Below, piece by piece: positions 16,906 through 25,868 of a DNA stretch of 33,044 bases. The stretch lies in the NCBI GenBank assembly GCA_017441845.1, contig JAFRVB010000006.1, forward strand, positions 1-33,044, in the 5' to 3' direction. Under the pieces are notes generated by a model. That model searched no databases. It had not been told where the DNA came from and worked only from the letters and a program-made list of their open reading frames with translations. A program made the position numbers and the translations under genes. This DNA is from Bacilli bacterium (GTDB taxonomy: Bacteria > Bacillota_I > Bacilli_A > RF39 > UBA660). Every line of letters begins with the position of its first letter. Position 1 is the stretch's first letter.

Positions 16906-18459
16906 TTATTCTTTTACTTCTTTTTTAGGTCTTTCAGTTCCAAATAAATGGAATAATCCTAGAATAATTGTTCCAACTATACCTGTAATCCAAATTACAT
17001 TTAGTGCTGGTAATACTTTTGTGAAGTATACAATGATTAAAGCAGCAGCAATGATGAATGAGATAACCCATCCAGCTGTACTCTTACTTAATCTAGCAAC
17101 AAGTAATTCTTCAATTACAAATGAGATAATTACTCCTACAATTAATGGTAAGTATTCTTGAACATAATCTAGAGAGAAGTCTCCGAATATTGTGAATACA
17201 ATACCTAAAACTAAGATTACAAATGGAACAAATGCCATTATGTTAAGTAACACTGGTCCACCAGGTACTTTATAAACTCTCTTAGTACCATCAGTTCTTC
17301 TTAACTTAATGAATGCTAAGAACATTGGGATATAACCAATCAATAGTGTGATCCAACTTAATTTGAAGAATAATTCGAAGTTAGATCCAACTGATTCAGA
17401 AATTGCTCCGGCAATAATTCCTCCAATGATAATTACAGATGCAACAATACCATTGATGATTGCTGCCATGTATGGAACTCCTTCTGAGTTTGTTTTCTTA
17501 AAGATTCTTGGCATTGTTCCGTCATCTGCAGCATATTTTGCTACAGAGTTAACTCCGAATGACCAAGATGCAATGTTTGCTATGAATGTGTAAATAAACA
17601 TCAATCCAACAGCAATAATTAATCCCTTAGCTAATCCTCCTGCTATACCAGCAGCTGGTAATAAGGCATCAAATGATTCAATTAATCCTGAATCCAATGA
17701 TAATTGATCAGCAGGAATTGCAATATTCATTCCAGTAGCTGGTAATAAGTAAAAAAGTGCCATGATAGCTCCACCTATTAATAAAGCTTTTGGAATTTCT
17801 TTTTTAGGTTTTTCCATATCGTTTACGAATGTAGCAACAACTTCAAATCCTAAGACGTTGAAGATGATGATTGATACGAAACTAATACTATCTACATCTA
17901 ATGTAGGTAATAAATCTTTTACATTATGAATTGGGTTAGCAGAATGTCCTGTTTTACAGAAGACATAAATACCTAAAGCTCCTAATCCAACCATGAATAA
18001 GATTTTGAAGACAGCACCAATATTAACTAAAGTTTTACTCTCTCCAATTCTGTGTGTACTTAGGAATGTAACTAACCATGTATAACCTAACTGAATTACT
18101 AGTAACCAGAAGATATTAAGATCAATACCAAATATTTGTCCTAATACTACAGTTATCATAGTAGCTAGTGAAGCTATCCATAGTGGGAAGTTAACCCAAT
18201 AATTCCAAGCTACACGTCCAGCCCATTTTGGACCAAAGGCTCTCTTTACCCAATCGTACATTCCACCTTCACTTGGATAAGCAGTTCCAAGTTCAGCTGA
18301 GATCATACCATAAGGTAAAACGAAAGCGATAATTATGAATATCCACCAGAAATATTGAGCATTTCCGATAGACGCTGTAGGTGCGACAGACTCTGCAACT
18401 AATGTAATACATACAGTCGCAAGTATCGCATCAAACAATTTAAATTTTTTCTTTTTCAT
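16906..18459 (-). CDS. aguD: Amino acid/polyamine permease (APC superfamily), probable agmatine-putrescine exchanger
   Basis: 517 residues with about 12-13 membrane helices. The first helix carries the APC-type unwound segment (SVAPTASIGNAQYFWW), then YPSEGGMYDWVKRAFGPKWAGR and NDMEKPKKEIPKAL, all typical of the GadC/AguD-like branch. It lies between putrescine carbamoyltransferase and agmatine deiminase, the position held by the agmatine/putrescine antiporter AguD in lactic bacteria, so the gene name rests on context. Exchange of agmatine for putrescine would feed the pathway without energy cost. A glutamate/GABA-type or plain amino-acid permease is the alternative. It starts 18 bases after the preceding stop and ends 12 bases before aguA's start. 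Confidence 0.82.
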   Translation of the reverse strand: MKKKKFKLFDAILATVCITLVAESVAPTASIGNAQYFWWIFIIIAFVLPYGMISAELGTAYPSEGGMYDWVKRAFGPKWAGRVAWNYWVNFPLWIASLATMITVVLGQIFGIDLNIFWLLVIQLGYTWLVTFLSTHRIGESKTLVNIGAVFKILFMVGLGALGIYVFCKTGHSANPIHNVKDLLPTLDVDSISFVSIIIFNVLGFEVVATFVNDMEKPKKEIPKALLIGGAIMALFYLLPATGMNIAIPADQLSLDSGLIESFDALLPAAGIAGGLAKGLIIAVGLMFIYTFIANIASWSFGVNSVAKYAADDGTMPRIFKKTNSEGVPYMAAIINGIVASVIIIGGIIAGAISESVGSNFELFFKLSWITLLIGYIPMFLAFIKLRRTDGTKRVYKVPGGPVLLNIMAFVPFVILVLGIVFTIFGDFSLDYVQEYLPLIVGVIISFVIEELLVARLSKSTAGWVISFIIAAALIIVYFTKVLPALNVIWITGIVGTIILGLFHLFGTERPKKEVKE

Positions 18460-18477
18460 CTTTTTCTACCTTTCTTT

Positions 18478-19470
18478 TTATTTTTTCAAATATTTTGCAC
18501 ACTCTTCTCTTGCTTCTTTTTCTTTTCCTAAGAAATAAACAAGAAGTGCTCTCATAGCAGTTAGACGGTTTTCTGCTTCATCGAAAGCAATAGAATGTGG
18601 TCCATCTAATACTTCATCAGTAACTTCTTCGCCACGAGTTGCTGGAAGACAATGCATGAATTTTACATTAGGGCTACATTTACTTAGCATTTCTGCTGAA
18701 ACTTGATATTTAGGATAGAATATTTGTTTTCTTTCTTCTTCAGAAAGTTCTTTATCATATAATCCATACCAAACATCAGTATAGACAATGTCAGCTCCAG
18801 TTAAGGCAGCATTTTCATCATCAGTTAAAGTAAATGTTCCACCTGATTCTGCACAGTTATCTTGGCAGATCTTTTGGAAATTTTCTCCTAATTGATGTCC
18901 GACTGGTCCATATTGAACAAAATTTCCACCAAGATGAGTAACGATCATTGCAAGTGACGCACATACTTGTGTACAATCTCCTACAAAGACTATTTTTAAT
19001 TCTTCGAACTTTTTACCAATTTGTGGTAATACTTCATAGATAGTAGTGATATCTCCCAACTCTTGAGTTGGATGGTTATAATCACTCATACCGTTGATTA
19101 CTGGTACTGTAGCATCTTTTGCTAGATTAGCAACTGATTCATGACGATTAACACGAGCCATTAGGATATCTGTTAATCTTGATAAAGTTAAAGCAGTATC
19201 ATGTAATGATTCATGTCCACCTAATTGAATTTGTCCAGGTGCTAAGAACTCAGCATGTCCACCTAATTGAGTCATTGCTGTTTCAAAAGACACTCTTGTA
19301 CGAGTAGATACTTGTTCGAAGATCATACCTAATACTTTATGATATAGCGGATTAATAGTATATCCAGCTTTAATAACAGCTTTCATTAATAATCCTAAAT
19401 CTACTAAATTAAGTATCTCCTCTTTAGTAAAATCTTGAGTATCAATATAGTCCTTTTTTCTTCCTTCCAT
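18478..19470 (-). CDS. aguB: Putrescine carbamoyltransferase
   Basis: 330 residues of the aspartate/ornithine carbamoyltransferase fold. The carbamoyl-phosphate site STRTR is at 55-59, [15 protein letters not shown] at 79-93, NHPTQELGD in the middle and [17 protein letters not shown] near 273. It phosphorolyses N-carbamoylputrescine to putrescine and carbamoyl phosphate. The QLGGHES loop is what I recall of the putrescine enzyme rather than ornithine carbamoyltransferase, and the neighbouring agmatine deiminase supports this. GGAGG is six bases before the ATG. The 45-base gap after potD has no terminator, so it is read with the transporter genes. Carbamate kinase, the normal next step giving ATP, is not in the window. 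Confidence 0.92.
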   Translation of the reverse strand: MEGRKKDYIDTQDFTKEEILNLVDLGLLMKAVIKAGYTINPLYHKVLGMIFEQVSTRTRVSFETAMTQLGGHAEFLAPGQIQLGGHESLHDTALTLSRLTDILMARVNRHESVANLAKDATVPVINGMSDYNHPTQELGDITTIYEVLPQIGKKFEELKIVFVGDCTQVCASLAMIVTHLGGNFVQYGPVGHQLGENFQKICQDNCAESGGTFTLTDDENAALTGADIVYTDVWYGLYDKELSEEERKQIFYPKYQVSAEMLSKCSPNVKFMHCLPATRGEEVTDEVLDGPHSIAFDEAENRLTAMRALLVYFLGKEKEAREECAKYLKK

Positions 19471-19515
19471 TTTTATCCTCCTTCCTTTTTATTCTATTAT
19501 TAATTATCTCTCTAA

Positions 19516-20565
19516 CTATTTTATCACCGTCCATATCTCATCATATAGTCTGATTGAATCACCTATATTTTTAACATAATAACCTTTATCTATAACATCT
19601 ATTGGGATGTCGTAAGCAATATTAGGAGTACCATCTGAATTAGTAGCTTTTTCTATTGGTACAATATAATTATCCGGATCATTATGTAAATTCTTATATG
19701 GATAATAATCTATAATTCTTTTCATAATATCATCCCTTAAGATAAAATCTATGAATTTATAAGCATTTTCTTCATTCTTAGCACCTTTTAGTATTACCAT
19801 GTTATCCATACTTTTAGCGCTTCCTTCTTGTGGAAAGACTACTTTAATATCAGGATTTTCATCCATCGCAATGGCAGCTTCAGCACTCCACAAGTAAGCA
19901 ATTGATGCTTCTTCTGTAATCAAGAATGATTTAGGTGAATCAGAATCATAAGCTTTAATATTTGGTCTTAATTTTAATAACCAATTCTTTGCTGCTTCTA
20001 ATTGTTTTTCATCTTTTGAATTAAAGTCTGATCCTGTAGCGATTAGACCCATACCTATAATAATTCTTTGATCATCTAACAAGACGATATCTTCTTTATA
20101 CTTTTTATTTAATAAATCATTATATGAGTTTATTGATTCATGTACTTTAGTAGAATCATAAGCAATGATAGGCATTGTCAATAGAAATGGAACAGAATAT
20201 TCATTATTTTGATCGAAATATTCATTCATAAAATGATTATTTAGATTACCTAAATTATTTAATTTAGACTTATCCATTTTCTTTAACAATTTTCTTTCTT
20301 TCATTACTTCAATCATATAATCACTTGGAAATACTACATCATAAGTACCTGGTTTAGAAGCAGTTACTTTAGCTAGTAATTCCTCATTAGATGAATATGT
20401 ATTGTAATTTAGTTTTATATTTGTTTCCTTTTGAAAATCTCTTATGACATCATCTGGTATGTATGATGACCAGTTCAAAACATTTAGTTTTTCTCCGGAT
20501 TCAGTTTTAGTACAACCACATAGGGCAAAACAGATAATCAAAAGCAATAATATCTTCTTTTTCAT
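19516..20565 (-). CDS. potD: Spermidine/putrescine-binding lipoprotein
   Basis: 349 residues. A lipoprotein signal with lipobox L15-C-G-C18 makes Cys18 the lipid-modified residue, so the protein sits on the outer face of the membrane. PotD features: LNVLNWSSYIPDDVI at the mature N-terminus, YNTYSSNEELLAKV, YDVVFPSDYMIEVM and YLWSAEAAIAMDENP. It binds the polyamine and hands it to PotB/PotC. Its ATG overlaps the potC stop in ATGA (20562-20565), so translation is coupled. Ligand preference (putrescine, spermidine or agmatine) cannot be read directly; the agmatine genes downstream make agmatine worth testing. Confidence 0.94.
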   Translation of the reverse strand: MKKKILLLLIICFALCGCTKTESGEKLNVLNWSSYIPDDVIRDFQKETNIKLNYNTYSSNEELLAKVTASKPGTYDVVFPSDYMIEVMKERKLLKKMDKSKLNNLGNLNNHFMNEYFDQNNEYSVPFLLTMPIIAYDSTKVHESINSYNDLLNKKYKEDIVLLDDQRIIIGMGLIATGSDFNSKDEKQLEAAKNWLLKLRPNIKAYDSDSPKSFLITEEASIAYLWSAEAAIAMDENPDIKVVFPQEGSAKSMDNMVILKGAKNEENAYKFIDFILRDDIMKRIIDYYPYKNLHNDPDNYIVPIEKATNSDGTPNIAYDIPIDVIDKGYYVKNIGDSIRLYDEIWTVIK

Positions 20566-21353
20566 TGTTCTTGCCCCCTATTAGTTTTACGATAGTTTAT
20601 TAATGAATAAACTGTTAGTATTACTAATGTTGTCATTAACATTAGTGTTGACAACGCATTTACGTCTGGAGTAATCCCTGTTTTGATCATTGAGAATATC
20701 TTTAGTGGTAATGTGTTTGATCCAGGACCAGCTGTAAAGTACGAAATTATTACATCATCAAGTGATAGTGTAAACGCAAGTAGCGCACCTGATTTAACTC
20801 CAGGCATTATTGTTGGTAATAACACTTGGAAGAATGTAGTTAATCGTCCGGCTCCTAGGTCATGTGCTGCTTCTTCTAGATGTGGATTAGTTTGAGCCAG
20901 GGCACTTCTAACATTTATTACTACAAATGGGATTGAGAATGCGATATGTGATAGTATCAAACTACCCATTCCTAATTCCATCTTAAATAATGTATAAATA
21001 CTTAATAATGATATACCTAATACTACTTCAGGTATTACTATTGGTATGTAAAGTAAACTATTTATTAAAGTTTTAAATCTAAAACTATATTTATATAACG
21101 CAACAGCTGAAATAGTACCTATTATTACTGAAACTACTGTAGAAGTTATTCCTACTAACATAGTATTAAAGAATGCTTCTAATAATTCAGTATTTGAAAA
21201 TAATTCTTTATACCAATAAAATGTAAATCCTTCCCATCTAATATTTAAACTTGATTTATTAAATGAGAATAAGACAAGTACAAATATTGGGAAATACAAG
21301 AATACTAGTGTTAAGGCAATGATTAGGTTCTTATGCCATTTTCTTCTCTTCAT
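20562..21353 (-). CDS. potC: Spermidine/putrescine ABC transporter permease
   Basis: 263 residues from the ATG at 21353 (MKRRKWHKN), eight bases after GGAGG; an in-frame GTG at 21362 overlaps the ribosome site and is less likely. Six membrane helices and the EAA loop AAHDLGAGRLTTFFQVLLPTI, which docks on the ATPase. Typical PotC length. It starts two bases beyond the potB stop (21355). Confidence 0.93.
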   Translation of the reverse strand: MKRRKWHKNLIIALTLVFLYFPIFVLVLFSFNKSSLNIRWEGFTFYWYKELFSNTELLEAFFNTMLVGITSTVVSVIIGTISAVALYKYSFRFKTLINSLLYIPIVIPEVVLGISLLSIYTLFKMELGMGSLILSHIAFSIPFVVINVRSALAQTNPHLEEAAHDLGAGRLTTFFQVLLPTIMPGVKSGALLAFTLSLDDVIISYFTAGPGSNTLPLKIFSMIKTGITPDVNALSTLMLMTTLVILTVYSLINYRKTNRGQEQ

Positions 21354-21354
21354 A

Positions 21355-22206
21355 CTAGGCACCTCCTAAATCATCCATCTTACCACCGCTTCTCTTATAT
21401 AGACCGATAAGTATAAAGGTCATAATAATCAAGATGATGGCGATAGCTGAACCGAAAGGCCAGTTTCTGGCAGTATAGAACTGATTCTTAATCAAGTTAC
21501 CAATTAACATTACTTTTCCTCCACCTAGGATATCTGATATAAAGAAATATCCAATAGATGGGATAAATACCATTAATGATCCATTGAATAAACCTGTTCT
21601 TACTTGTGGTAAAATTACATGAATAAAAGTTTGAAATTTACTAGCTCCTAAATCATGTGATGCTTCTATTAAAGAACCATCTATTTTTTCACAAGCAGAT
21701 ATTAATGGTAATATCATGAATGGTAATAATGTATAGACCATACCTACACATGTACCAAATGTATTGTACATGAGTGATAGTGGATGATCTGTTATACCAG
21801 TATTCATCAAAATAGTATTAACAATACCTGTTTTTCTTAAAAGAACTATCCATCCATACAATCTAATAAGTGAATTTGTTAAGAATGGTAACATTACTAA
21901 TGTTGTTACTAAAGTTTTTGTTCTAGCTGATTTTTCTCTTAAGAAATAAGCAAATGGAAAAGCTATTATCATACATACTATAGTAGTAATTGAAGCTATC
22001 CCAAATGATACAGCAAATACTTTTATATAAATTGATTTTATTAATTCTATGTAATTATAGAATGTTAAGTTATATATTGTTTCTCCATAAGGACCACTAG
22101 TCTGAAATGAAAGAATAAATATATAAACTATTGGTAATAATATTAGTACTAAAGCATAGATTATTACAGGAGATAAGAGTAACCATTTTAATCTATCTTT
22201 TTTCAT
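21355..22206 (-). CDS. potB: Spermidine/putrescine ABC transporter permease
   Basis: 283 residues, six membrane helices, with the PotB-type start LLLSPVIIYALVLILLPIVYIF, SFQTSGPYGE in the first outside loop and the EAA loop ASHDLGASKFQTFIHVILPQV. It pairs with PotC to form the membrane channel. The ATG overlaps the potA stop in ATGA (22203-22206). Confidence 0.93.
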   Translation of the reverse strand: MKKDRLKWLLLSPVIIYALVLILLPIVYIFILSFQTSGPYGETIYNLTFYNYIELIKSIYIKVFAVSFGIASITTIVCMIIAFPFAYFLREKSARTKTLVTTLVMLPFLTNSLIRLYGWIVLLRKTGIVNTILMNTGITDHPLSLMYNTFGTCVGMVYTLLPFMILPLISACEKIDGSLIEASHDLGASKFQTFIHVILPQVRTGLFNGSLMVFIPSIGYFFISDILGGGKVMLIGNLIKNQFYTARNWPFGSAIAIILIIMTFILIGLYKRSGGKMDDLGGA

Positions 22207-23270
22207 TGTTTACCTTCTTTAATAAGAATCAAATCTTTCTCTTTTACTCCTAAATTAATTGTTTGACCCTCTTTAAATTCTCTATGTGAACTTCTAATAC
22301 TAAAATTAATTTGTGTATTAAAATAATCTGCATAGATCTTAGTGATTCCTCCATCATAGATACTATCTTTATAAGAACATTGGAATGTTTCTTTAGTATC
22401 ATTTTCTTTAATAAAGAAATCTTCTGGTCTAATTATTAAATTAAATTTATCTCCCACTTCATAATCTTTATTTTCTATATCAAATTCAAAATCATCATTA
22501 ACATAAAGAATTGCTCTATTACCATGTATACGTTTAATAGTTGCTTTAAACTTATTTGATTCACCTATGAAATTAGCTACAAATAAAGTTTGTGGATTTT
22601 TATAAATCTCTTCAGGTGTACCAATTTGCTCAAATTTATGTTTATTAACTATTATTACTCTATCTGACATAGTTAAAGCTTCATCTTGATTATGAGTAAC
22701 ATATATAAATGTTGTTTTCATTTTCTTTTGTAAACGTTTAAGTTCTACTTCCATTTGTTTTTGAAGTTTTCTATCTAGAGCTGATAATGGTTCATCTAAA
22801 AGTAAAACTTTAGGTTTATTAACAAGAGCTCTGGCTATCGCTACACGTTGTTGTTCTCCTCCTGATAATTGATCTGGATAACGATCTTCATAACCTTTCA
22901 ACTTTACAAGATTTAACATCTCAGTAACTCTTTTATATATTTCTTCCTTAGGAAGTTTTTTCATTTTTAATCCGAATGCAATATTATCGTAAATAGTCAT
23001 ATGTTTAAATAAGGCATAATTTTGAAAGATTGTGTTTACTTCTCTTTTAGTAGGTTCTATGTTAGTAACATCTTTATCTCCAATAATAATCTTTCCTGAT
23101 GTTACAGCTTCTAAACCTGATATACATCTAAGAATAGTTGTCTTACCACAACCAGATGGACCTAATAATGTTAAGAATTCCCCTTCTCTTACTTCTAGGT
23201 CTACATGATCAACAATTCTATTACTACCATAGTCTTTAACTAATTTTTCTAGTTTTAAAACTATATCCAT
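22203..23270 (-). CDS. potA: Spermidine/putrescine ABC transporter ATPase
   Basis: 355 residues from the ATG at 23270 (MDIVLKLEKLVKDYG); the GTG four codons upstream is part of GGGAGG and not the start. Walker A GPSGCGKTT, Q-loop FQNYALF, signature LSGGEQQRVAIARAL, Walker B LLLDEPLSALD and switch VTHNQ are intact, followed by a C-terminal TOBE-like beta domain (about 235-355) as in PotA. First gene of the operon; it is transcribed from behind the terminator at 23314-23352. Confidence 0.95.
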   Translation of the reverse strand: MDIVLKLEKLVKDYGSNRIVDHVDLEVREGEFLTLLGPSGCGKTTILRCISGLEAVTSGKIIIGDKDVTNIEPTKREVNTIFQNYALFKHMTIYDNIAFGLKMKKLPKEEIYKRVTEMLNLVKLKGYEDRYPDQLSGGEQQRVAIARALVNKPKVLLLDEPLSALDRKLQKQMEVELKRLQKKMKTTFIYVTHNQDEALTMSDRVIIVNKHKFEQIGTPEEIYKNPQTLFVANFIGESNKFKATIKRIHGNRAILYVNDDFEFDIENKDYEVGDKFNLIIRPEDFFIKENDTKETFQCSYKDSIYDGGITKIYADYFNTQINFSIRSSHREFKEGQTINLGVKEKDLILIKEGKQ

Positions 23271-23306
23271 ATTGCCTCCCACTACACAAACCCTCTATCT
23301 TATATT

Positions 23307-23312
23307 ATTATA
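23307..23312 (-). promoter_or_regulatory. Possible -10 box for the polyamine operon
   Basis: TATAAT on the minus strand, preceded by the T tract of the upstream terminator. No good -35 box 17 bases upstream (TTTATT), so the call is weak. I see no riboswitch or operator in the 85 bases before potA. Confidence 0.4.
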
Positions 23313-23313
23313 C

Positions 23314-23352
23314 AAAAAAATGAGATAAAAATAAATAGTTTTATCTCATTTT
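23314..23352 (-). terminator. Terminator after the ABC transporter gene
   Basis: 14-bp perfect stem (23317-23330 with 23339-23352, core ATGAGATAAAA), 8-base loop and a run of seven T on the minus strand. Three bases downstream of the stop codon (23356). Confidence 0.88.
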
Positions 23353-23355
23353 ATA

Positions 23356-25833
23356 TTATTCTGTTCTTAAAGCTTCAACAGGATCTTTCTTAGCAGCCAT
23401 TCTAGATGGTATTAATCCTGCAAAAACTGTCAATAATACACTAATAATTACTAAGATAATTGCTCCTGCTAGAGGTAGTTCAGCAATATCTTTTACTTTA
23501 GTTAAATTCTCTACAATCATATTGATTGGTATTAAAAGTAATAATGTAATCAAGATACCCATAATACCAGCAACTAATCCTTCAATAATAGTTTCTGCTT
23601 TAAAGACTCTTGACACATCTTTCTTAGAAGCACCAATAGCTCTTAAAATACCAATCTCTTTTACTCTTTCAAGTACAGAAATATAAGTAATTATAGCTAT
23701 CATAATAGAAGATACTATTAAACTTATCGCTACAAAAGCAATTAATACATAAGTAATTACATTAACTATAGTAGTAATACCCTTCATTAATACAGCTACA
23801 TAGTCAGTGTAAATAATTTTATCTTTAGACTTTTTACCTTTATTATATTTTTTAATTATATCTTTTATTTTATCTTTAGAATCATAATCTTTAGGATAAA
23901 TACTAATAGTAGTAGGTTCATCTAATTTATTAATACCTAATCTATATAAATTAGCCTCATAAGTAGAAGTTAGTCCATCAAACTTAGTATTAGTAAAGAT
24001 ATTAATCTTTTTATTCGCTAATTGTTCTTTAGCTATTTTACTATTATTTACATGATTTAGAACATACTCTACTAGATCATGATTATATCCTACAAAACCT
24101 GAAGTTGCTTCTACTGCATCATTTGATACTTTTAATACTCCTACTATTTCTATATCTATAGATTTATCTAATAGTTTTTTCATATAATTAATATCATTAG
24201 ACTTATCTATCCAAACACCATATTCTTTCTCATAATAATCAGTATTTAATACTAATTTAAATTTATGATTAATAAAATCTTTATAATTATATTTTTTAGT
24301 TTCTAATTTTTTATCTTTAGAATTAATAATCTTATCTAATTCATTTCTATTTTCAATATCTAAAGCATATAAAGTAGATGCTGGAACAAGACCTTTCTTA
24401 TCAGCAATCAATACTACTTCATTAAACTTTTTAGGCATTCTTCCTTCTAAAACATCATATTGTCCTTTTAATAGTTTTTCATTACCTATAAGTTCATTAA
24501 AAACATCTTGTACATCAACATTAAAGTCTGCTTGAGATACTCCATACATATTAGTCTTATCACTAGTAGATTTCTTTTCATCTTGTTTAGCTAAATTCAA
24601 ACTATTAGGATTTACTTTAATAATGCCATTCTCAGTATTAGGAGAATATATTTGTAAATCTAAATCATATAAATATTGAATATCTTGTACATAATCATTA
24701 ATATTTTTAAAATTAGATTTAATACTATTACCAAAATCTTTTAAATTATTAGTAACTTGAACATCAGCAAAAGTCACTAATGGTGAATTAGTAATATCAT
24801 CTGATGAACAAATTTTATTCTTTGGACATTTTGCTTTCTTTACTTTTTCTTTATTTGTTTCAGCACTAGTTAATAATGATTCAATATCAGTAGTGTTTTT
24901 CTCTATTATTAATGGATATGATGATAAAGTTTCTCTTTCAGTTTTATCTATATAAGTTTGTACTCCATTAGATAAAGATAATATTAAAGCAATACCTATA
25001 ATACCTATTGATCCTGCAAAAGAAGTTAGAATAGTTCTACCTTTTTTAGTCATTAGATTATTTAATGATAAAGATAGAGCTGTTCTTAAATTCATTGATG
25101 TCTTTTTACTTTTCTTCTTTGATGTTTTTTCATCATCTTTAGTATCTTTTTTACCATCATAAAAGTCTGAATCATCTGTAATTTGTCCATCTTTTAATTT
25201 GATTACTCTGGTAGAATACTTTTCAGCTATTTCAGCATTATGAGTAACCATAATAACTAATTTATCTGTAGCTACTTCTTTTAAAAGATCCATAATTTGT
25301 TCTGAAGTTTTAGAGTCTAGTGCTCCAGTTGGTTCATCAGCTAATAAGATATCTGGATTATTAACCAATGCTCTTGCGATTGCGACACGTTGCATCTGTC
25401 CACCTGATAGTTGATTAGGACGTTTCTTCATATGATCTTTTAATCCTACTCTAATTAAAGCCTCTTTAGCTCTTTTTACACGTTCTTTTTTAGATACTCC
25501 AGATAAAGTTAAAGCTAATTCTACATTACTTAAAACAGATTGATGAGTAATTAAATTATAATTTTGAAAAACAAAACCAATTCTATGATTACGATAAGAA
25601 TCCCAATCTTTATCTTTATATTTTTTAGTAGATATTTCATTGATAATTAAATCTCCATTATCATAATGATCTAGTCCACCAATTATATTTAAAAGAGTTG
25701 TTTTACCTGATCCAGATGGACCTAGTACACTTACAAATTCATTTTCTCTAAAATTAACTGAAATATTATCTAATGCTTTTTGAGATAATCCTTCAGTATT
25801 ATATATTTTACTTATATTTTTTAATTCTAACAT
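23356..25833 (-). CDS. MacB-like ABC transporter: ATPase fused to FtsX-type permease
   Basis: 825 residues. N-terminal ATPase (1-230) with Walker A GPSGSGKTT (38-46), FQNYNL, signature LSGGQMQRVAIARAL and Walker B ILLADEPTGALD. A charged linker (KKDTKDDEKTSKKKSKKTS) leads to the first membrane helix near 265-290, a large outside domain (about 290-680, with a Cys pair in KCPKNKIC), and three more helices with the FtsX motif VLERVKEIGILRAIGASKKDV and the terminal ARK-like MAAKKDPVEALRTE. Such half-transporters do not import; they use ATP to move the outside domain and extrude lipids or peptides or control wall hydrolases. It follows the VanY-like carboxypeptidase gene by 35 bases with no terminator, hinting at a wall-related role (inference). 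Confidence 0.9.
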   Translation of the reverse strand: MLELKNISKIYNTEGLSQKALDNISVNFRENEFVSVLGPSGSGKTTLLNIIGGLDHYDNGDLIINEISTKKYKDKDWDSYRNHRIGFVFQNYNLITHQSVLSNVELALTLSGVSKKERVKRAKEALIRVGLKDHMKKRPNQLSGGQMQRVAIARALVNNPDILLADEPTGALDSKTSEQIMDLLKEVATDKLVIMVTHNAEIAEKYSTRVIKLKDGQITDDSDFYDGKKDTKDDEKTSKKKSKKTSMNLRTALSLSLNNLMTKKGRTILTSFAGSIGIIGIALILSLSNGVQTYIDKTERETLSSYPLIIEKNTTDIESLLTSAETNKEKVKKAKCPKNKICSSDDITNSPLVTFADVQVTNNLKDFGNSIKSNFKNINDYVQDIQYLYDLDLQIYSPNTENGIIKVNPNSLNLAKQDEKKSTSDKTNMYGVSQADFNVDVQDVFNELIGNEKLLKGQYDVLEGRMPKKFNEVVLIADKKGLVPASTLYALDIENRNELDKIINSKDKKLETKKYNYKDFINHKFKLVLNTDYYEKEYGVWIDKSNDINYMKKLLDKSIDIEIVGVLKVSNDAVEATSGFVGYNHDLVEYVLNHVNNSKIAKEQLANKKINIFTNTKFDGLTSTYEANLYRLGINKLDEPTTISIYPKDYDSKDKIKDIIKKYNKGKKSKDKIIYTDYVAVLMKGITTIVNVITYVLIAFVAISLIVSSIMIAIITYISVLERVKEIGILRAIGASKKDVSRVFKAETIIEGLVAGIMGILITLLLLIPINMIVENLTKVKDIAELPLAGAIILVIISVLLTVFAGLIPSRMAAKKDPVEALRTE

Positions 25834-25868
25834 ATGTCACCTCTATCTAATATTACTCTATTTACTAT

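Noticed and set aside
18478-19470. Ornithine carbamoyltransferase
   Set aside because: The QLGGHES loop and the neighbouring agmatine deiminase and permease fit putrescine carbamoyltransferase better, though a phylogeny would settle it.
17348-20895. Plus-strand frames at 17348-17593 and 20683-20895
   Set aside because: Antisense to the permease and potC genes, whose products are clearly recognisable.
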